A stretch of 64,000 nucleotides of DNA from Rummeliibacillus pycnus_B (GTDB lineage Bacteria; Bacillota; Bacilli; Bacillales_A; Planococcaceae). Every line of letters starts with the position of its first letter. The first letter of the stretch is position 1. Location of the stretch: contig NZ_JBCMNM010000077.1 in assembly GCF_050459865.1 (NCBI RefSeq), positions 62,001 through 126,000 of the forward strand, in the 5' to 3' direction. A program made the translations under genes and the position numbers. Below are positions 8,714 through 17,097 of this stretch, one piece after another. The notes below the pieces were generated by a model. That model was given only the letters and a program-made list of their open reading frames with translations. It did not search any database and had not been told where the DNA came from.

Positions 8714-9831
8714 AAATGAAAAAATATATAGCATCATCTATGGCTGCAGCGATGAAAAAAGTACAAGTAGATTTAGGTGATGATGCAATTATTGCAAGTT
8801 CGAAAGTGGTATATTCAAAAGGTTTCTTAGGTATGTTCAAAAAGAAAAGCTATGAAGTTGTTGCGGGGATTGAACGCAAAAATCAAAAAGAAACAATGAT
8901 TTCTCCTAGAACTATACAACAACCCATAATTATAGAATCAGAAACTACCGAAAAACAAACAGAAACAATCAAAAAAGAGCTCGCAGATTTAAAGACAATG
9001 ATGGAATCGATGAAGCGTCGATCTGCTAGTGTACAATATCCAGATGAACTAGCTGACATCATTGAAAAATTAGAACAGCAAGAGATTAATCACGAGCTCA
9101 TCACACAAATAGGTGATGGGCTCTTTACGGTTGTAAAAAACAGTAAAAATGACCTATCTCAAAATGAACTTCAAGAATTAGCAAAAAAGCATATATTAAG
9201 TATATTGAGGGAATTGCCTTTTGGCGGCATTTCATATGATAAAAAATATATTAATGTACTAGGCCCAACAGGAGTAGGTAAAACAACCACCATTGCCAAA
9301 ATGGCTGCAAGAGCAGTATTGCAAGAGAAAAAGAAAATAGGTTTTATCACAACAGATACATACCGAATAGCAGCAATTGAGCAGCTTAAAACGTATGCAA
9401 ATTTATTACAAGCACCAGTAGAAATTGTATATAGTAGGGATGACTATGAAAAAGCTTTACGTAAATTTGAACATTTAGATTTGATTTTTATTGATACGGC
9501 TGGGAGAAATTATAAAGAAGCAAAATATATTAAAGACCTTCAACAATTAATAGATGTTGAAAAAAATGTAGAAAATTATTTAGTTCTGTCTTTGACAGCA
9601 AAAGAACGCGATATGGCAACAATAATTGAACAATTTTTAGCATTTCCAGTGAAAAAGTTGATATTTACTAAGTTAGATGAAACAAATACTATTGGCTCAA
9701 TGATCAATTTAATGGTTAAATATAAGAAGGGACTTGCTTACTATACAAATGGTCAAGAAGTACCAGAAGATATTGAAGAAGCTTCTATGAAAAATATGAT
9801 AGATTTGCTTTTTCAGGGAGATAACATATGA
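8710..9831 (+). CDS. flhF: Flagellar biosynthesis SRP-like GTPase FlhF
   Basis: A 373-residue SRP-type GTPase. The N-terminus MKMKKYIASSMAAAMKKVQ is the FlhF basic (B) domain. The NG domain carries the P-loop GPTGVGKTTT with K191, a DTAGR motif and TKLDE. It helps place the flagellar apparatus and works with FlhG, which stimulates its GTPase through an N-terminal peptide. The start overlaps flhA by four bases, and the next gene overlaps its stop by four bases, so flhA-flhF-flhG look translationally coupled. Confidence 0.96.
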   Translation: MKMKKYIASSMAAAMKKVQVDLGDDAIIASSKVVYSKGFLGMFKKKSYEVVAGIERKNQKETMISPRTIQQPIIIESETTEKQTETIKKELADLKTMMESMKRRSASVQYPDELADIIEKLEQQEINHELITQIGDGLFTVVKNSKNDLSQNELQELAKKHILSILRELPFGGISYDKKYINVLGPTGVGKTTTIAKMAARAVLQEKKKIGFITTDTYRIAAIEQLKTYANLLQAPVEIVYSRDDYEKALRKFEHLDLIFIDTAGRNYKEAKYIKDLQQLIDVEKNVENYLVLSLTAKERDMATIIEQFLAFPVKKLIFTKLDETNTIGSMINLMVKYKKGLAYYTNGQEVPEDIEEASMKNMIDLLFQGDNI

Positions 9832-10697
9832 GAGATCAGGCTGAAACATTAAGATTAAAGATGCAACAAAGTATCAGTATGGGTAAATCGATTGCTATTG
9901 TTAGTGGTAAAGGCGGAGTTGGGAAAAGTAACTTTACAACAAATTTTTCTAATATGTTAGCAGCTTATGGTAAAAAAGTCATTATTGTTGATATGGATAT
10001 TGGAATGGGAAATATTCACATCTTATTAGGCAAAAGTTCTAGAAATAGTCTGAAAGATTATTTACAAGGAGATGTCTCACTGCCAGAAGTGATTTTTGAG
10101 GGACCCAATGGTTTGCATTATATTTCAGGTGGTACTGGTCTTGCAGGACTATTAGAATGGTCTAATTTAATGTTTACCCGTCTACTTACTGCTTTTGAAA
10201 ATTTACAAAAAAATTATGATTATATTTTATTTGATATGGGAGCGGGTGCCACAAATTGGTCACTTGATTTACTAGTTGCCGTAGACGATATAATAGTTGT
10301 TTCAACTACAGAACCTACTTCTGTAACGGATGCCTATTCAATGATGAAATATATCCATTACAAGGATAGAGAAAAAAACTTTTATTTACTTTGTAATAGA
10401 GTTTTAACTAGCGAAGAAGGTACCGATACATTGAATAGATTGAAACAAACAATGTCTCGATTTTTGTCAAAGGATGTAAAAATATTAGGTTCATTACCAG
10501 AAGATAAACTAGTTTATCAAGCAGTAAAAAAACAAGTGCCATTTTCGATATTATATCCTAATGCTCCTATCACTAAGACATTGAGAGAAATAACTTATAG
10601 ATTTATTGAAGGGAATATGGAAGAAGTAATTGTTCCAAATCAAAAAAATAAGTTTATTTCTAAATTAAGAAGTATGTTTTCAAAAGGAAGTGATTAG
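9828..10697 (+). CDS. flhG: MinD-like ATPase FlhG (YlxH), flagellar number/placement
   Basis: A 289-residue MinD/ParA-type ATPase with the deviant Walker A motif SGKGGVGKSN (K28 and K33) and a switch region DMDIGMGNIH. The N-terminal segment RDQAETLRLKMQQ resembles the DQAxxLR FlhF-activating peptide of FlhG proteins. A basic C-terminal end (about the last 15 residues) could act as a membrane-targeting helix. In B. subtilis FlhG controls flagellar distribution with FlhF and FliM/FliY. Four-base overlap with flhF; cheB starts directly after its stop. Confidence 0.94.
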   Translation: MRDQAETLRLKMQQSISMGKSIAIVSGKGGVGKSNFTTNFSNMLAAYGKKVIIVDMDIGMGNIHILLGKSSRNSLKDYLQGDVSLPEVIFEGPNGLHYISGGTGLAGLLEWSNLMFTRLLTAFENLQKNYDYILFDMGAGATNWSLDLLVAVDDIIVVSTTEPTSVTDAYSMMKYIHYKDREKNFYLLCNRVLTSEEGTDTLNRLKQTMSRFLSKDVKILGSLPEDKLVYQAVKKQVPFSILYPNAPITKTLREITYRFIEGNMEEVIVPNQKNKFISKLRSMFSKGSD

Positions 10698-11834
10698 TTG
10701 TCTATTACCCAGCCGAAAAAACTATTAATCGTTGATGACTCAGCTTTTATGAGAAAAATGATTTCTGATTTCTTTGTGGACCACCCTAGTATAAAAGTAA
10801 TCGGTACAGCTCGTAACGGTAAGGATGCAATAAAGAAAATTCAAATGCTCAAACCGGATGTTGTAACGATGGATGTAGAAATGCCAGAGATGAACGGCCT
10901 TGAATCGCTAAAAGTGATAATGAAAGAATGTCCTGTTCCTGTTGTCATGTTGTCAAGCACAACAAAAAGTGGGGCGAAGATTACATTAGAAGCAATGGCA
11001 AGTGGAGCCGTTGATTTTATCACAAAACCTAGCGGCCCCATTTCATTAGATTTACAAAAGATACAATCTGATTTAATTCGAATTGTAGAAAATGCGGCGA
11101 CAGTGCATGTATCTAAATTACGACATGCAGCACATATGGATGTGGGAAGGACAACTAGTCCAATAGAAAAAGTATCTACTATTTCTAACAACGCTCATAT
11201 CGTGGAAAATAATTTACGAGAAGTAAATGTTAAACATTCTGTTAAATGGGACTCACATTCTAAGAAAATAGTGCTCATAGGTACTTCAACAGGTGGCCCT
11301 AGGGCATTGCAGGAAGTTATTACTCGATTGCCTCAAAATATTCCAGCACCAATACTTATTGTACAACATATGCCAGCTGGATTTACGAAATCATTGGCCA
11401 ATCGACTAGATCAACTGTCCAAAATTACCGTAAAAGAAGCAGAGCAAGGAGATATTTTGCAAGCTGGAGTAGCTTATATTGCGCCAGGAGATTTTCATCT
11501 ACATATTCGAAAAATAGGCATGTCTTATGGTATTGAATTAGATAAATCAGAACCACCACGTGGAGGGCATAGGCCTTCTGTAGATGTAATGTTTGAAGAT
11601 ATTAGCAATTACAATGATTTTGATAAAATCGCAGTAATTATGACGGGCATGGGTTCAGATGGAGCAAAAGGATTACAAGCTTTAAAAAACAAAGGAAATG
11701 TTATTGCTATATCTGAATCCGCAGAGACATGTGTTGTTTATGGAATGCCAAAATCTGCTTACGCCACAGGTTTAGTTGACGAAGTTGCAGATGTTGATGA
11801 TATTTCAAATATTATTATGAAATATTTACCTTAA
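10698..11834 (+). CDS. cheB: Chemotaxis protein-glutamate methylesterase CheB
   Basis: A 378-residue response regulator with an N-terminal receiver (D13-D14, phospho-acceptor D59 in VTMDVEMPEMNG) and a C-terminal methylesterase. The catalytic triad regions are visible: Ser in IGTSTGGPRAL, His in VQHMPAGFT and Asp in MTGMGSDGAKG. It removes methyl groups from chemoreceptors. Translation very probably starts at TTG 10698, since the next in-frame Met lies inside the receiver core; AAAGGAAG at 10683-10690 is the RBS. It begins immediately after the flhG stop with no gap. Confidence 0.95.
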   Translation: MSITQPKKLLIVDDSAFMRKMISDFFVDHPSIKVIGTARNGKDAIKKIQMLKPDVVTMDVEMPEMNGLESLKVIMKECPVPVVMLSSTTKSGAKITLEAMASGAVDFITKPSGPISLDLQKIQSDLIRIVENAATVHVSKLRHAAHMDVGRTTSPIEKVSTISNNAHIVENNLREVNVKHSVKWDSHSKKIVLIGTSTGGPRALQEVITRLPQNIPAPILIVQHMPAGFTKSLANRLDQLSKITVKEAEQGDILQAGVAYIAPGDFHLHIRKIGMSYGIELDKSEPPRGGHRPSVDVMFEDISNYNDFDKIAVIMTGMGSDGAKGLQALKNKGNVIAISESAETCVVYGMPKSAYATGLVDEVADVDDISNIIMKYLP

Positions 11835-11847
11835 AGGAGGGCTTTTT

Positions 11848-13899
11848 ATGGATACAAACCAATATTTAGAGGTTTTTATAGATGAAAGTAAAGAACATCT
11901 TCAATCATGTAATGAAAATTTATTAGCATTAGAACAAAATCCTCATGATTTAGCAATTGTCAACGAAATATTCCGCAATGCGCATACATTAAAGGGTATG
12001 TCAGCGACAATGGGATTTGAAGATTTAGCCGATTTAACGCATAAAATGGAAAACGTATTGGATGCGATTCGAAATGAAAAAATATCTGTAACTCCAGAGA
12101 TATTAGATGTAGTGTTTGAATCTGTCGACCATTTAGAAGCGATGATTGATGATATTGCTAATGGTGGAGATGGTAAACATGATGTATCAGCTACTGTTGC
12201 CAAATTAAAACAAATTGAAAATGGTGAACCAATTAATGGAGCAGAAATCGATGCGGAAGAAGTGCTAGCAAATTCTGCTGTTTCTAGTGCCGAAGCATTA
12301 CAATATGATGAATTTGAATTAACTGTTATTCAACAGTCGCATGAACAAGATTTCAATACTTACGAAATCGCTGTACATTTACGTGAAGATTGTTTATTAA
12401 AAGCTGCACGTGTATTTATGGTGTTTGATATTTTAGAAAAAATAGGGGATGTTATTAAGTCCTCACCATCTGTTGAAAGACTAGAAGAAGAGCAATTCGA
12501 TAACGATTTCTTTGTAGCAGTCGTAACAAAAGATTCAGCAACTGATGTACAAAAAAAATTATTAAAAGTATCTGAAGTAGAAAAAATAACTGTTACGCCA
12601 ATAGATTATTATGCGATTGTAAAAAAAGAAACTGCTGTGACTGTAGCAGAAGAAGCACCTACTCAACAAGTTGCACAAAATTCAACTCTGCAAGCATCAA
12701 CAAAGACAGCACCTAAAAAGGAAACTGAAAAAAAACCTACTCATGCTAACAGTAAAACTATTCGTGTTAATATTGAGCGCCTAGATATATTAATGAATCT
12801 TTTTGAAGAACTTGTCATTGATCGCGGTCGATTACAATCTATTGCTACAGAATTGAATCATAGTGAATTAAATGAAACAGTAGAAAGAATGTCGCGTATT
12901 TCAGGTGATTTACAAAATATTATTTTAACAATGCGTATGGTACCTGTTGAAACAGTTTTCAATCGTTTCCCAAAAATGGTACGTCAATTAACTCGAGATT
13001 TACACAAGAAAGTAGATTTGGAAATTATCGGAGCAGAAACCGAATTAGATCGTACAGTAATCGATGAATTAGGAGATCCGCTTGTACATCTTATTCGTAA
13101 CGCACTTGATCATGGTGTCGAAAGCCCAGAAGTACGTAAAGCAGCTGGTAAACCTGAAGAAGGTAAAGTAGTACTACGTGCTTATCATAGTGGTAACCAT
13201 GTATTTATCGAGTTAGAAGACGATGGTGCTGGAATTAATCGTGAAAAAGTATTAGAAAAAGCTATTTCAAGAGGAATTGTATCTCCAGAAGTTGGTAGTT
13301 CAATGACTGATAATCAAGTAAATGAACTCATATTGGCATCAGGTTTCTCAACAGCTGATGTAATTTCTGATATTTCTGGACGTGGTGTAGGACTTGACGT
13401 TGTCAAATCGACAATTGAATCTTTGGGTGGCAATATAACAATAGATTCTACAGAAGGTAGAGGTTCCTTATTCTCTATTCAATTACCACTTACTCTATCG
13501 ATTATTTCTGTCATGTTAGTAGAAATAGAGAAAGAAATCTATGCAATTCCATTATCATCAATTATTGAAACATCAATTATACGTAATTCTGATATCATGA
13601 ATGCTCATAATCAAAAAGTAATTGATTTCCGTGGTAAAGTTGTTCCACTAGTATTCCTAGAGGAAATTTTTGAAGTACCTCGAGAAGAATCAAAAGATAA
13701 TGAGTTCCATTCAGTAGTTCTTGTACGTAAAGGTGAAAAAATGGCTGGTTTAGTAGTCGATTCATTTATTGGACAACAAGAAATCGTCTTAAAATCATTA
13801 GGTAATTATTTAACAAATGTTTTTGCAATTTCAGGTGCTACTATTCTTGGAAATGGTAAAGTAGCATTAATTGTCGACTGTAATTCACTTATTAAATAA
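11848..13899 (+). CDS. cheA: Chemotaxis histidine kinase CheA
   Basis: A 683-residue soluble kinase. The P1 phosphotransfer domain has H46 in the RNAHTLKG motif. A P2 CheY/CheB-docking region (about 165-270) is followed by a Thr/Lys-rich linker, the P3 dimerisation helices (RLDILMNLFEELVIDRGRL), the P4 ATPase with N-box DPLVHLIRNALDHG near residue 410 and G-box SGRGVGLDVV, and a C-terminal P5 CheW-like domain that binds CheW and receptors. A strong AAAGGAGGG RBS precedes the ATG at 11848. Full length, no odd residues. Confidence 0.97.
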   Translation: MDTNQYLEVFIDESKEHLQSCNENLLALEQNPHDLAIVNEIFRNAHTLKGMSATMGFEDLADLTHKMENVLDAIRNEKISVTPEILDVVFESVDHLEAMIDDIANGGDGKHDVSATVAKLKQIENGEPINGAEIDAEEVLANSAVSSAEALQYDEFELTVIQQSHEQDFNTYEIAVHLREDCLLKAARVFMVFDILEKIGDVIKSSPSVERLEEEQFDNDFFVAVVTKDSATDVQKKLLKVSEVEKITVTPIDYYAIVKKETAVTVAEEAPTQQVAQNSTLQASTKTAPKKETEKKPTHANSKTIRVNIERLDILMNLFEELVIDRGRLQSIATELNHSELNETVERMSRISGDLQNIILTMRMVPVETVFNRFPKMVRQLTRDLHKKVDLEIIGAETELDRTVIDELGDPLVHLIRNALDHGVESPEVRKAAGKPEEGKVVLRAYHSGNHVFIELEDDGAGINREKVLEKAISRGIVSPEVGSSMTDNQVNELILASGFSTADVISDISGRGVGLDVVKSTIESLGGNITIDSTEGRGSLFSIQLPLTLSIISVMLVEIEKEIYAIPLSSIIETSIIRNSDIMNAHNQKVIDFRGKVVPLVFLEEIFEVPREESKDNEFHSVVLVRKGEKMAGLVVDSFIGQQEIVLKSLGNYLTNVFAISGATILGNGKVALIVDCNSLIK

Positions 13900-13925
13900 C
13901 GCACTTATAGAAAGAGGTGTCCATA

Positions 13926-14372
13926 GTGGCAAATTCACTTGATGTAGAAAGTGTAAAAGTAATTGTATTTCAATTAGGTGACAAAGAGTATGCAATTCCT
14001 GTAAACCAAGTTCAAGGAATTGAAAAAACAATGCATATTACACGTGTACCGAAAACTCCTGAATACGTTAAAGGTGTAATAAATCTTCGCGGAGTCGTGA
14101 CACCTATTATCGATCTTCGTGACCGTTTTAACGTGAACTCATCAGTAGAAAATGAAAATACACGAATTATTATTATTTCATTAGATGAAATGGAAGTAGG
14201 CTTTATCGTCGATGCCGCTAATGATGTGCTTGATATTCCAAAAGAAGCGATTGAACCACAACCTGAAGTAGTTGGTAATTATGAAGAAGAATTTATTTCA
14301 GGTGTTGCAAAAGTAGATAAAAGACTTTTAATATTATTGAATTTAGAGAAAGTACTTAATACCTTAAAATAA
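13926..14372 (+). CDS. cheW: Chemotaxis coupling protein CheW
   Basis: A 148-residue single CheW-domain protein that couples receptors to CheA. Typical segments are VIVFQLGDKEYAIPVNQVQ, the TRVPKTPEYVKGVINLRG motif and DLRDRF. The GTG at 13926 is chosen over an in-frame GTG at 13917 because the latter is part of the RBS (AAAGAGGTG, 13911-13919). The GTG start gives MANSLDVES as N-terminus. It lies 26 bases after cheA and 16 bases before cheC. Confidence 0.95.
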   Translation: MANSLDVESVKVIVFQLGDKEYAIPVNQVQGIEKTMHITRVPKTPEYVKGVINLRGVVTPIIDLRDRFNVNSSVENENTRIIIISLDEMEVGFIVDAANDVLDIPKEAIEPQPEVVGNYEEEFISGVAKVDKRLLILLNLEKVLNTLK

Positions 14373-14388
14373 GGGAAGGTCAATTCTA

Positions 14389-15021
14389 ATGACATTTTAT
14401 AATGAGATTACGTCTTTACACTTAGATGTTTTAAAGGAAATCGGAAATATAGGGGCTGCTCACGCTGCTACAGCCCTTTCAGATTTACTAAATACAAAGA
14501 TCGATATGCGCGTCCCAAAAGTTGAAATGGTCTCATTTAACGAGATGATGGAATTTGCTGGGGGGGCTGAAAGTGTTGTTGCAGGTATTTATCTACGTAT
14601 CGAAGGTGATGCAGAAGGTGGGATGTTTTTTATCCTTCCAGTGGAACAAGCAAACCACTTTATCAAAAAATTAATCCATGATGATTCGTTTGATTTTAGA
14701 AATCCACCAGTTTCTGAATTAGGACTATCTGCTATGCAGGAACTAGGGAATATATTATCTGGTTCCTATTTATCTGCGTTATCCGATTTTACTGGCCTGA
14801 AAATTTATCCTACTCCACCTGCATTAACTGTTGATATGTTTGGTGCAATTATCAGCTTTGGTCTTGTTGAACTTTCGCAAATAGGTGATCATGTAATAGT
14901 TATTGATACTACGATTTTTGAAGAACATATGGGTGATTCTGAAACAGTACGCGGTCATTTCTTTTTACTACCTGATCCTGACTCGTTTGATACAATTTTC
15001 AGATCTTTAGGGGTTTCGTAA
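14389..15021 (+). CDS. cheC: CheY-P phosphatase CheC
   Basis: A 210-residue CheC with both active-site pairs present, E17/N20 in LKEIGNIGAAHA and E118/N121 in MQELGNILSGSY. CheC dephosphorylates CheY-P and also binds CheD, whose receptor deamidase activity it modulates. The genes cheC and cheD are adjacent here with a 2-base gap, fitting their complex. The protein lacks the SpoA/FliN extension present in FliY. Confidence 0.95.
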   Translation: MTFYNEITSLHLDVLKEIGNIGAAHAATALSDLLNTKIDMRVPKVEMVSFNEMMEFAGGAESVVAGIYLRIEGDAEGGMFFILPVEQANHFIKKLIHDDSFDFRNPPVSELGLSAMQELGNILSGSYLSALSDFTGLKIYPTPPALTVDMFGAIISFGLVELSQIGDHVIVIDTTIFEEHMGDSETVRGHFFLLPDPDSFDTIFRSLGVS

Positions 15022-15023
15022 AA

Positions 15024-15524
15024 ATGATTGCGAGTATGAGCACGGTTGTAAAAGTTGGCATTGCTCAAATGGATATTGCCAAATCGCCAAATACAATAAG
15101 AACCTCAGGTTTAGGATCATGTGTAGGAGTAGTACTTTATGATGAATCAAAAGCAATTGCGGGTTTAGTTCATGTCATGTTACCAGATTCAAAATTAGGT
15201 CGTGGTGGATCAATCAATGTAGCGAAGTTTGCAGATACAGGTATACCTGCTATGGTGGAACAGCTGAAAAGAGAAGGCGTCCATTCATTTAAATTAAAAG
15301 CTAAGATTGCAGGTGGAGCTCAAATGTTTCAATTCACAGCAAATCGAGATTCGATGCGTATTGGACCTAGAAATGTAGAAGCAGTGAAAGAACAACTAAA
15401 GATGTTATCAATTCCAATAATTGCAGAAGATATTGGGGGAAGTAGTGGTCGAACAATTGAATTTGACACTACTACGTCCTTATTACATATTCGTACAGTA
15501 AATCAAGGAGTGAAAGAAATATAA
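15024..15524 (+). CDS. cheD: Chemoreceptor glutamine deamidase CheD
   Basis: A 166-residue CheD with the catalytic set in the expected spacing: T27, C33 in LGSCVGVV and H50 in LVHVMLPDS. A KIAGGAQMF motif follows in the C-half. It deamidates Gln residues of chemoreceptors and is part of the CheC/CheD/CheY-P adaptation loop. The ATG at 15024 has a distant AGGGG site (15009-15013); an in-frame ATG at 15036 is an alternative start. Its stop TAA shares its last A with the start of the next gene. Confidence 0.95.
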   Translation: MIASMSTVVKVGIAQMDIAKSPNTIRTSGLGSCVGVVLYDESKAIAGLVHVMLPDSKLGRGGSINVAKFADTGIPAMVEQLKREGVHSFKLKAKIAGGAQMFQFTANRDSMRIGPRNVEAVKEQLKMLSIPIIAEDIGGSSGRTIEFDTTTSLLHIRTVNQGVKEI

Positions 15525-15871
15525 TGGTAGGCTCATTCTTATCCAATTGTTGGGCGGCTGTGATAGCTTTTACAATTTATTTTTTAATGACATTCCAATC
15601 ATTAGAAACACCAACGACTATTATTATTCATTCATTCGTTGTAGCCATCATTGTGTTTTTATTAACATATTTGGTTCGTTTTTTAATTGCTTTTGTTATG
15701 TACTCATCTTCAGCCGACGAGTCAACAAATGATGAAGAAAATAATTTGAAATCTAACTTGGAAATGGAAGAACAAGATTCTTTGGAAAAAAATTCTTCTG
15801 AAATCCCTAATGTGGATCAAGCAGAAGAATTAGCGAAAGCTGTCAAAACAATGATGTTAAATGACGAATAA
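15524..15871 (+). CDS. Small two-helix membrane protein of unknown function between cheD and sigD
   Basis: A 115-residue protein I do not recognise. It has two hydrophobic segments (about residues 8-25 and 33-58) and then an acidic, Ser/Asn/Glu-rich cytoplasmic-type tail ending in a short helical piece (AEELAKAVKTMML). AAGGAGTG at 15504-15511 lies 12 bases before the ATG, a long spacing, and the start overlaps the cheD stop by one base. In B. subtilis sigD follows cheD directly, so this gene is an insertion relative to that order. A terminator follows six bases after its stop, so it is the last gene of the fla/che transcript as read here. The reading frame is credible from its coupling and codon use; its function is unknown. 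Confidence 0.7.
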   Translation: MVGSFLSNCWAAVIAFTIYFLMTFQSLETPTTIIIHSFVVAIIVFLLTYLVRFLIAFVMYSSSADESTNDEENNLKSNLEMEEQDSLEKNSSEIPNVDQAEELAKAVKTMMLNDE

Positions 15872-15876
15872 TTTCG

Positions 15877-15902
15877 AAAGGGAGCTCAATTTGGCTCCCT
15901 TT
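15877..15902 (+). terminator. Hairpin terminator at the end of the cheD operon section, before sigD
   Basis: A perfect 9-bp stem (AAAGGGAGC / GCTCCCTTT) with an 8-base loop, ending in TTTATTAGT. The U-tract is short, so termination may be partial. It separates cheD and the small membrane gene from sigD. Confidence 0.6.
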
Positions 15903-15915
15903 ATTAGTAAAGATT

Positions 15916-15924
15916 TGATATAAT
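15916..15924 (+). promoter_or_regulatory. Extended -10 promoter of sigD
   Basis: TG-A-TATAAT: a perfect TATAAT (15919-15924) with the extended TG at 15916-15917. No good -35 element at 17 bases was found. A transcript would start near 15931, about 20 bases before the sigD RBS. It lies just after the hairpin at 15877-15902. Looks like a vegetative (SigA-type) promoter. Confidence 0.55.
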
Positions 15925-15960
15925 ATACATGAAATTTAGAAAGACAACGAGGAGGATTCG

Positions 15961-16734
15961 ATGATGCAACCAACGTCAAATGAAGAACAAAAGCTTTGGC
16001 AAAGCTGGGTAGCTGAACGTGATCCTCGTGCAGGAGATTTGTTAATAAAAAAATATACTCCACTCGTCTCTTACCATGTACAACGAATTAGTACGGGTTT
16101 ACCCAAGAATGTATCGAGAGATGAATTGACAAGCCTTGGCATGATGGGATTATTCGACGCACTTAACAAATTTGATTTATCCAGAGACTTGAAATTTGAT
16201 ACATACGCATCTTTCCGAGTCCGTGGTGCAATAATTGATGGACTAAGAAAGGAAGATTGGTTGCCACGATCTGCTAGGGAAAAATCAAAAAAACTAGAAT
16301 CACAAATTGAAGCGATGGAGCAACAATTACAACGACATGTTACACCAGAAGAAGTAGCAAATGAATTAAACATTAGTGTAGATGAAGTATATCAAACAAT
16401 GCAAGAACACTTTATTTCTAACATATTATCGATGGACGAGCATTCTTCAGATCAAGATGATTCAGAGGTTAAGACATTTGTCATTAGAGATGATCATTTA
16501 CGAACACCGGAGCAAGAGATTGTTCGAACAGAATTAATAGAAGATTTAGCTAAAAACATAATGAAGTTAAATGAAAAAGAACAACAAGTATTGAGTTTAT
16601 TTTATTCAGAAGAGTTAACCCTTACTGAAATAGGAGATATGCTACATCTATCCACATCGCGAATATCTCAAATACATTCAAAAGCACTGTTTAAATTACG
16701 TAATTTATTATCAGCCGAGATGCAAAACGTATAA
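15961..16734 (+). CDS. sigD: Flagellar/motility sigma factor SigD (FliA family)
   Basis: A 257-residue sigma-28 family factor. Region 2 includes SLGMMGLFDALNKFD and KFDTYASFRVRGAIIDGLRKEDWLPRS (residues about 75-101), region 3 LNISVDEVYQTM, and region 4 the helix-turn-helix LTLTEIGDMLHLSTSRISQIHSKA near the C-terminus. It directs transcription of flagellin, hook-filament and chemotaxis genes and is held by FlgM until export is ready. GAGGAGG at 15949-15955 supports the tandem ATGs at 15961 and 15964; the second gives more usual spacing. A terminator and an extended -10 promoter lie directly upstream, suggesting expression partly independent of the fla/che operon. Confidence 0.97.
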   Translation: MMQPTSNEEQKLWQSWVAERDPRAGDLLIKKYTPLVSYHVQRISTGLPKNVSRDELTSLGMMGLFDALNKFDLSRDLKFDTYASFRVRGAIIDGLRKEDWLPRSAREKSKKLESQIEAMEQQLQRHVTPEEVANELNISVDEVYQTMQEHFISNILSMDEHSSDQDDSEVKTFVIRDDHLRTPEQEIVRTELIEDLAKNIMKLNEKEQQVLSLFYSEELTLTEIGDMLHLSTSRISQIHSKALFKLRNLLSAEMQNV

Positions 16735-16780
16735 CTTCTTTGAGTAGAAGTTCCATATCCCTGCATAGGAGTCCTAATGT

Positions 16781-17089
16781 ATGAGCTTAAAAGGCGTAGA
16801 ATTACAAATAGCATTGCCTAAAACTTTTGAAGCAGGTAAAGTAGCGGAACAAGCACAGCAACAAGTAAATACAGGGCAAGAATTAGCTAATCAATCATTA
16901 CAAAAACAAATTGAACGAAATAGAACAGCTGTTTTAGAATCTGATAAATCTGCTCAAATTAGCGAAGATGATCCATCCGATAGAAAAGAAAAAAAACATG
17001 GACAAAAAAAGAAACAACAACATAAATCTTCCGCACTTGAACAGGTTCAACATCCTTTTAAAGGACACTTTATAGATTTTAGCGGATAG
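16781..17089 (+). CDS. Small hydrophilic protein of unknown function downstream of sigD
   Basis: A 102-residue soluble protein that I do not recognise. The first half is predicted helical and Gln/Ala/Glu-rich (QAQQQVNTGQELANQS), followed by KQIERNRTAVLES, and then a strongly basic, low-complexity segment (KEKKHGQKKKQQHK) and the end HPFKGHFIDFSG. No signal peptide or membrane segment. TAGGAG at 16766-16771 is the RBS. It sits between sigD and swrB, where B. subtilis has no gene, with gaps of 46 and 8 bases, so it probably shares a transcript with both. A motility-related role is a guess from position only. Confidence 0.7.
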   Translation: MSLKGVELQIALPKTFEAGKVAEQAQQQVNTGQELANQSLQKQIERNRTAVLESDKSAQISEDDPSDRKEKKHGQKKKQQHKSSALEQVQHPFKGHFIDFSG

Positions 17090-17097
17090 GAGTCATA

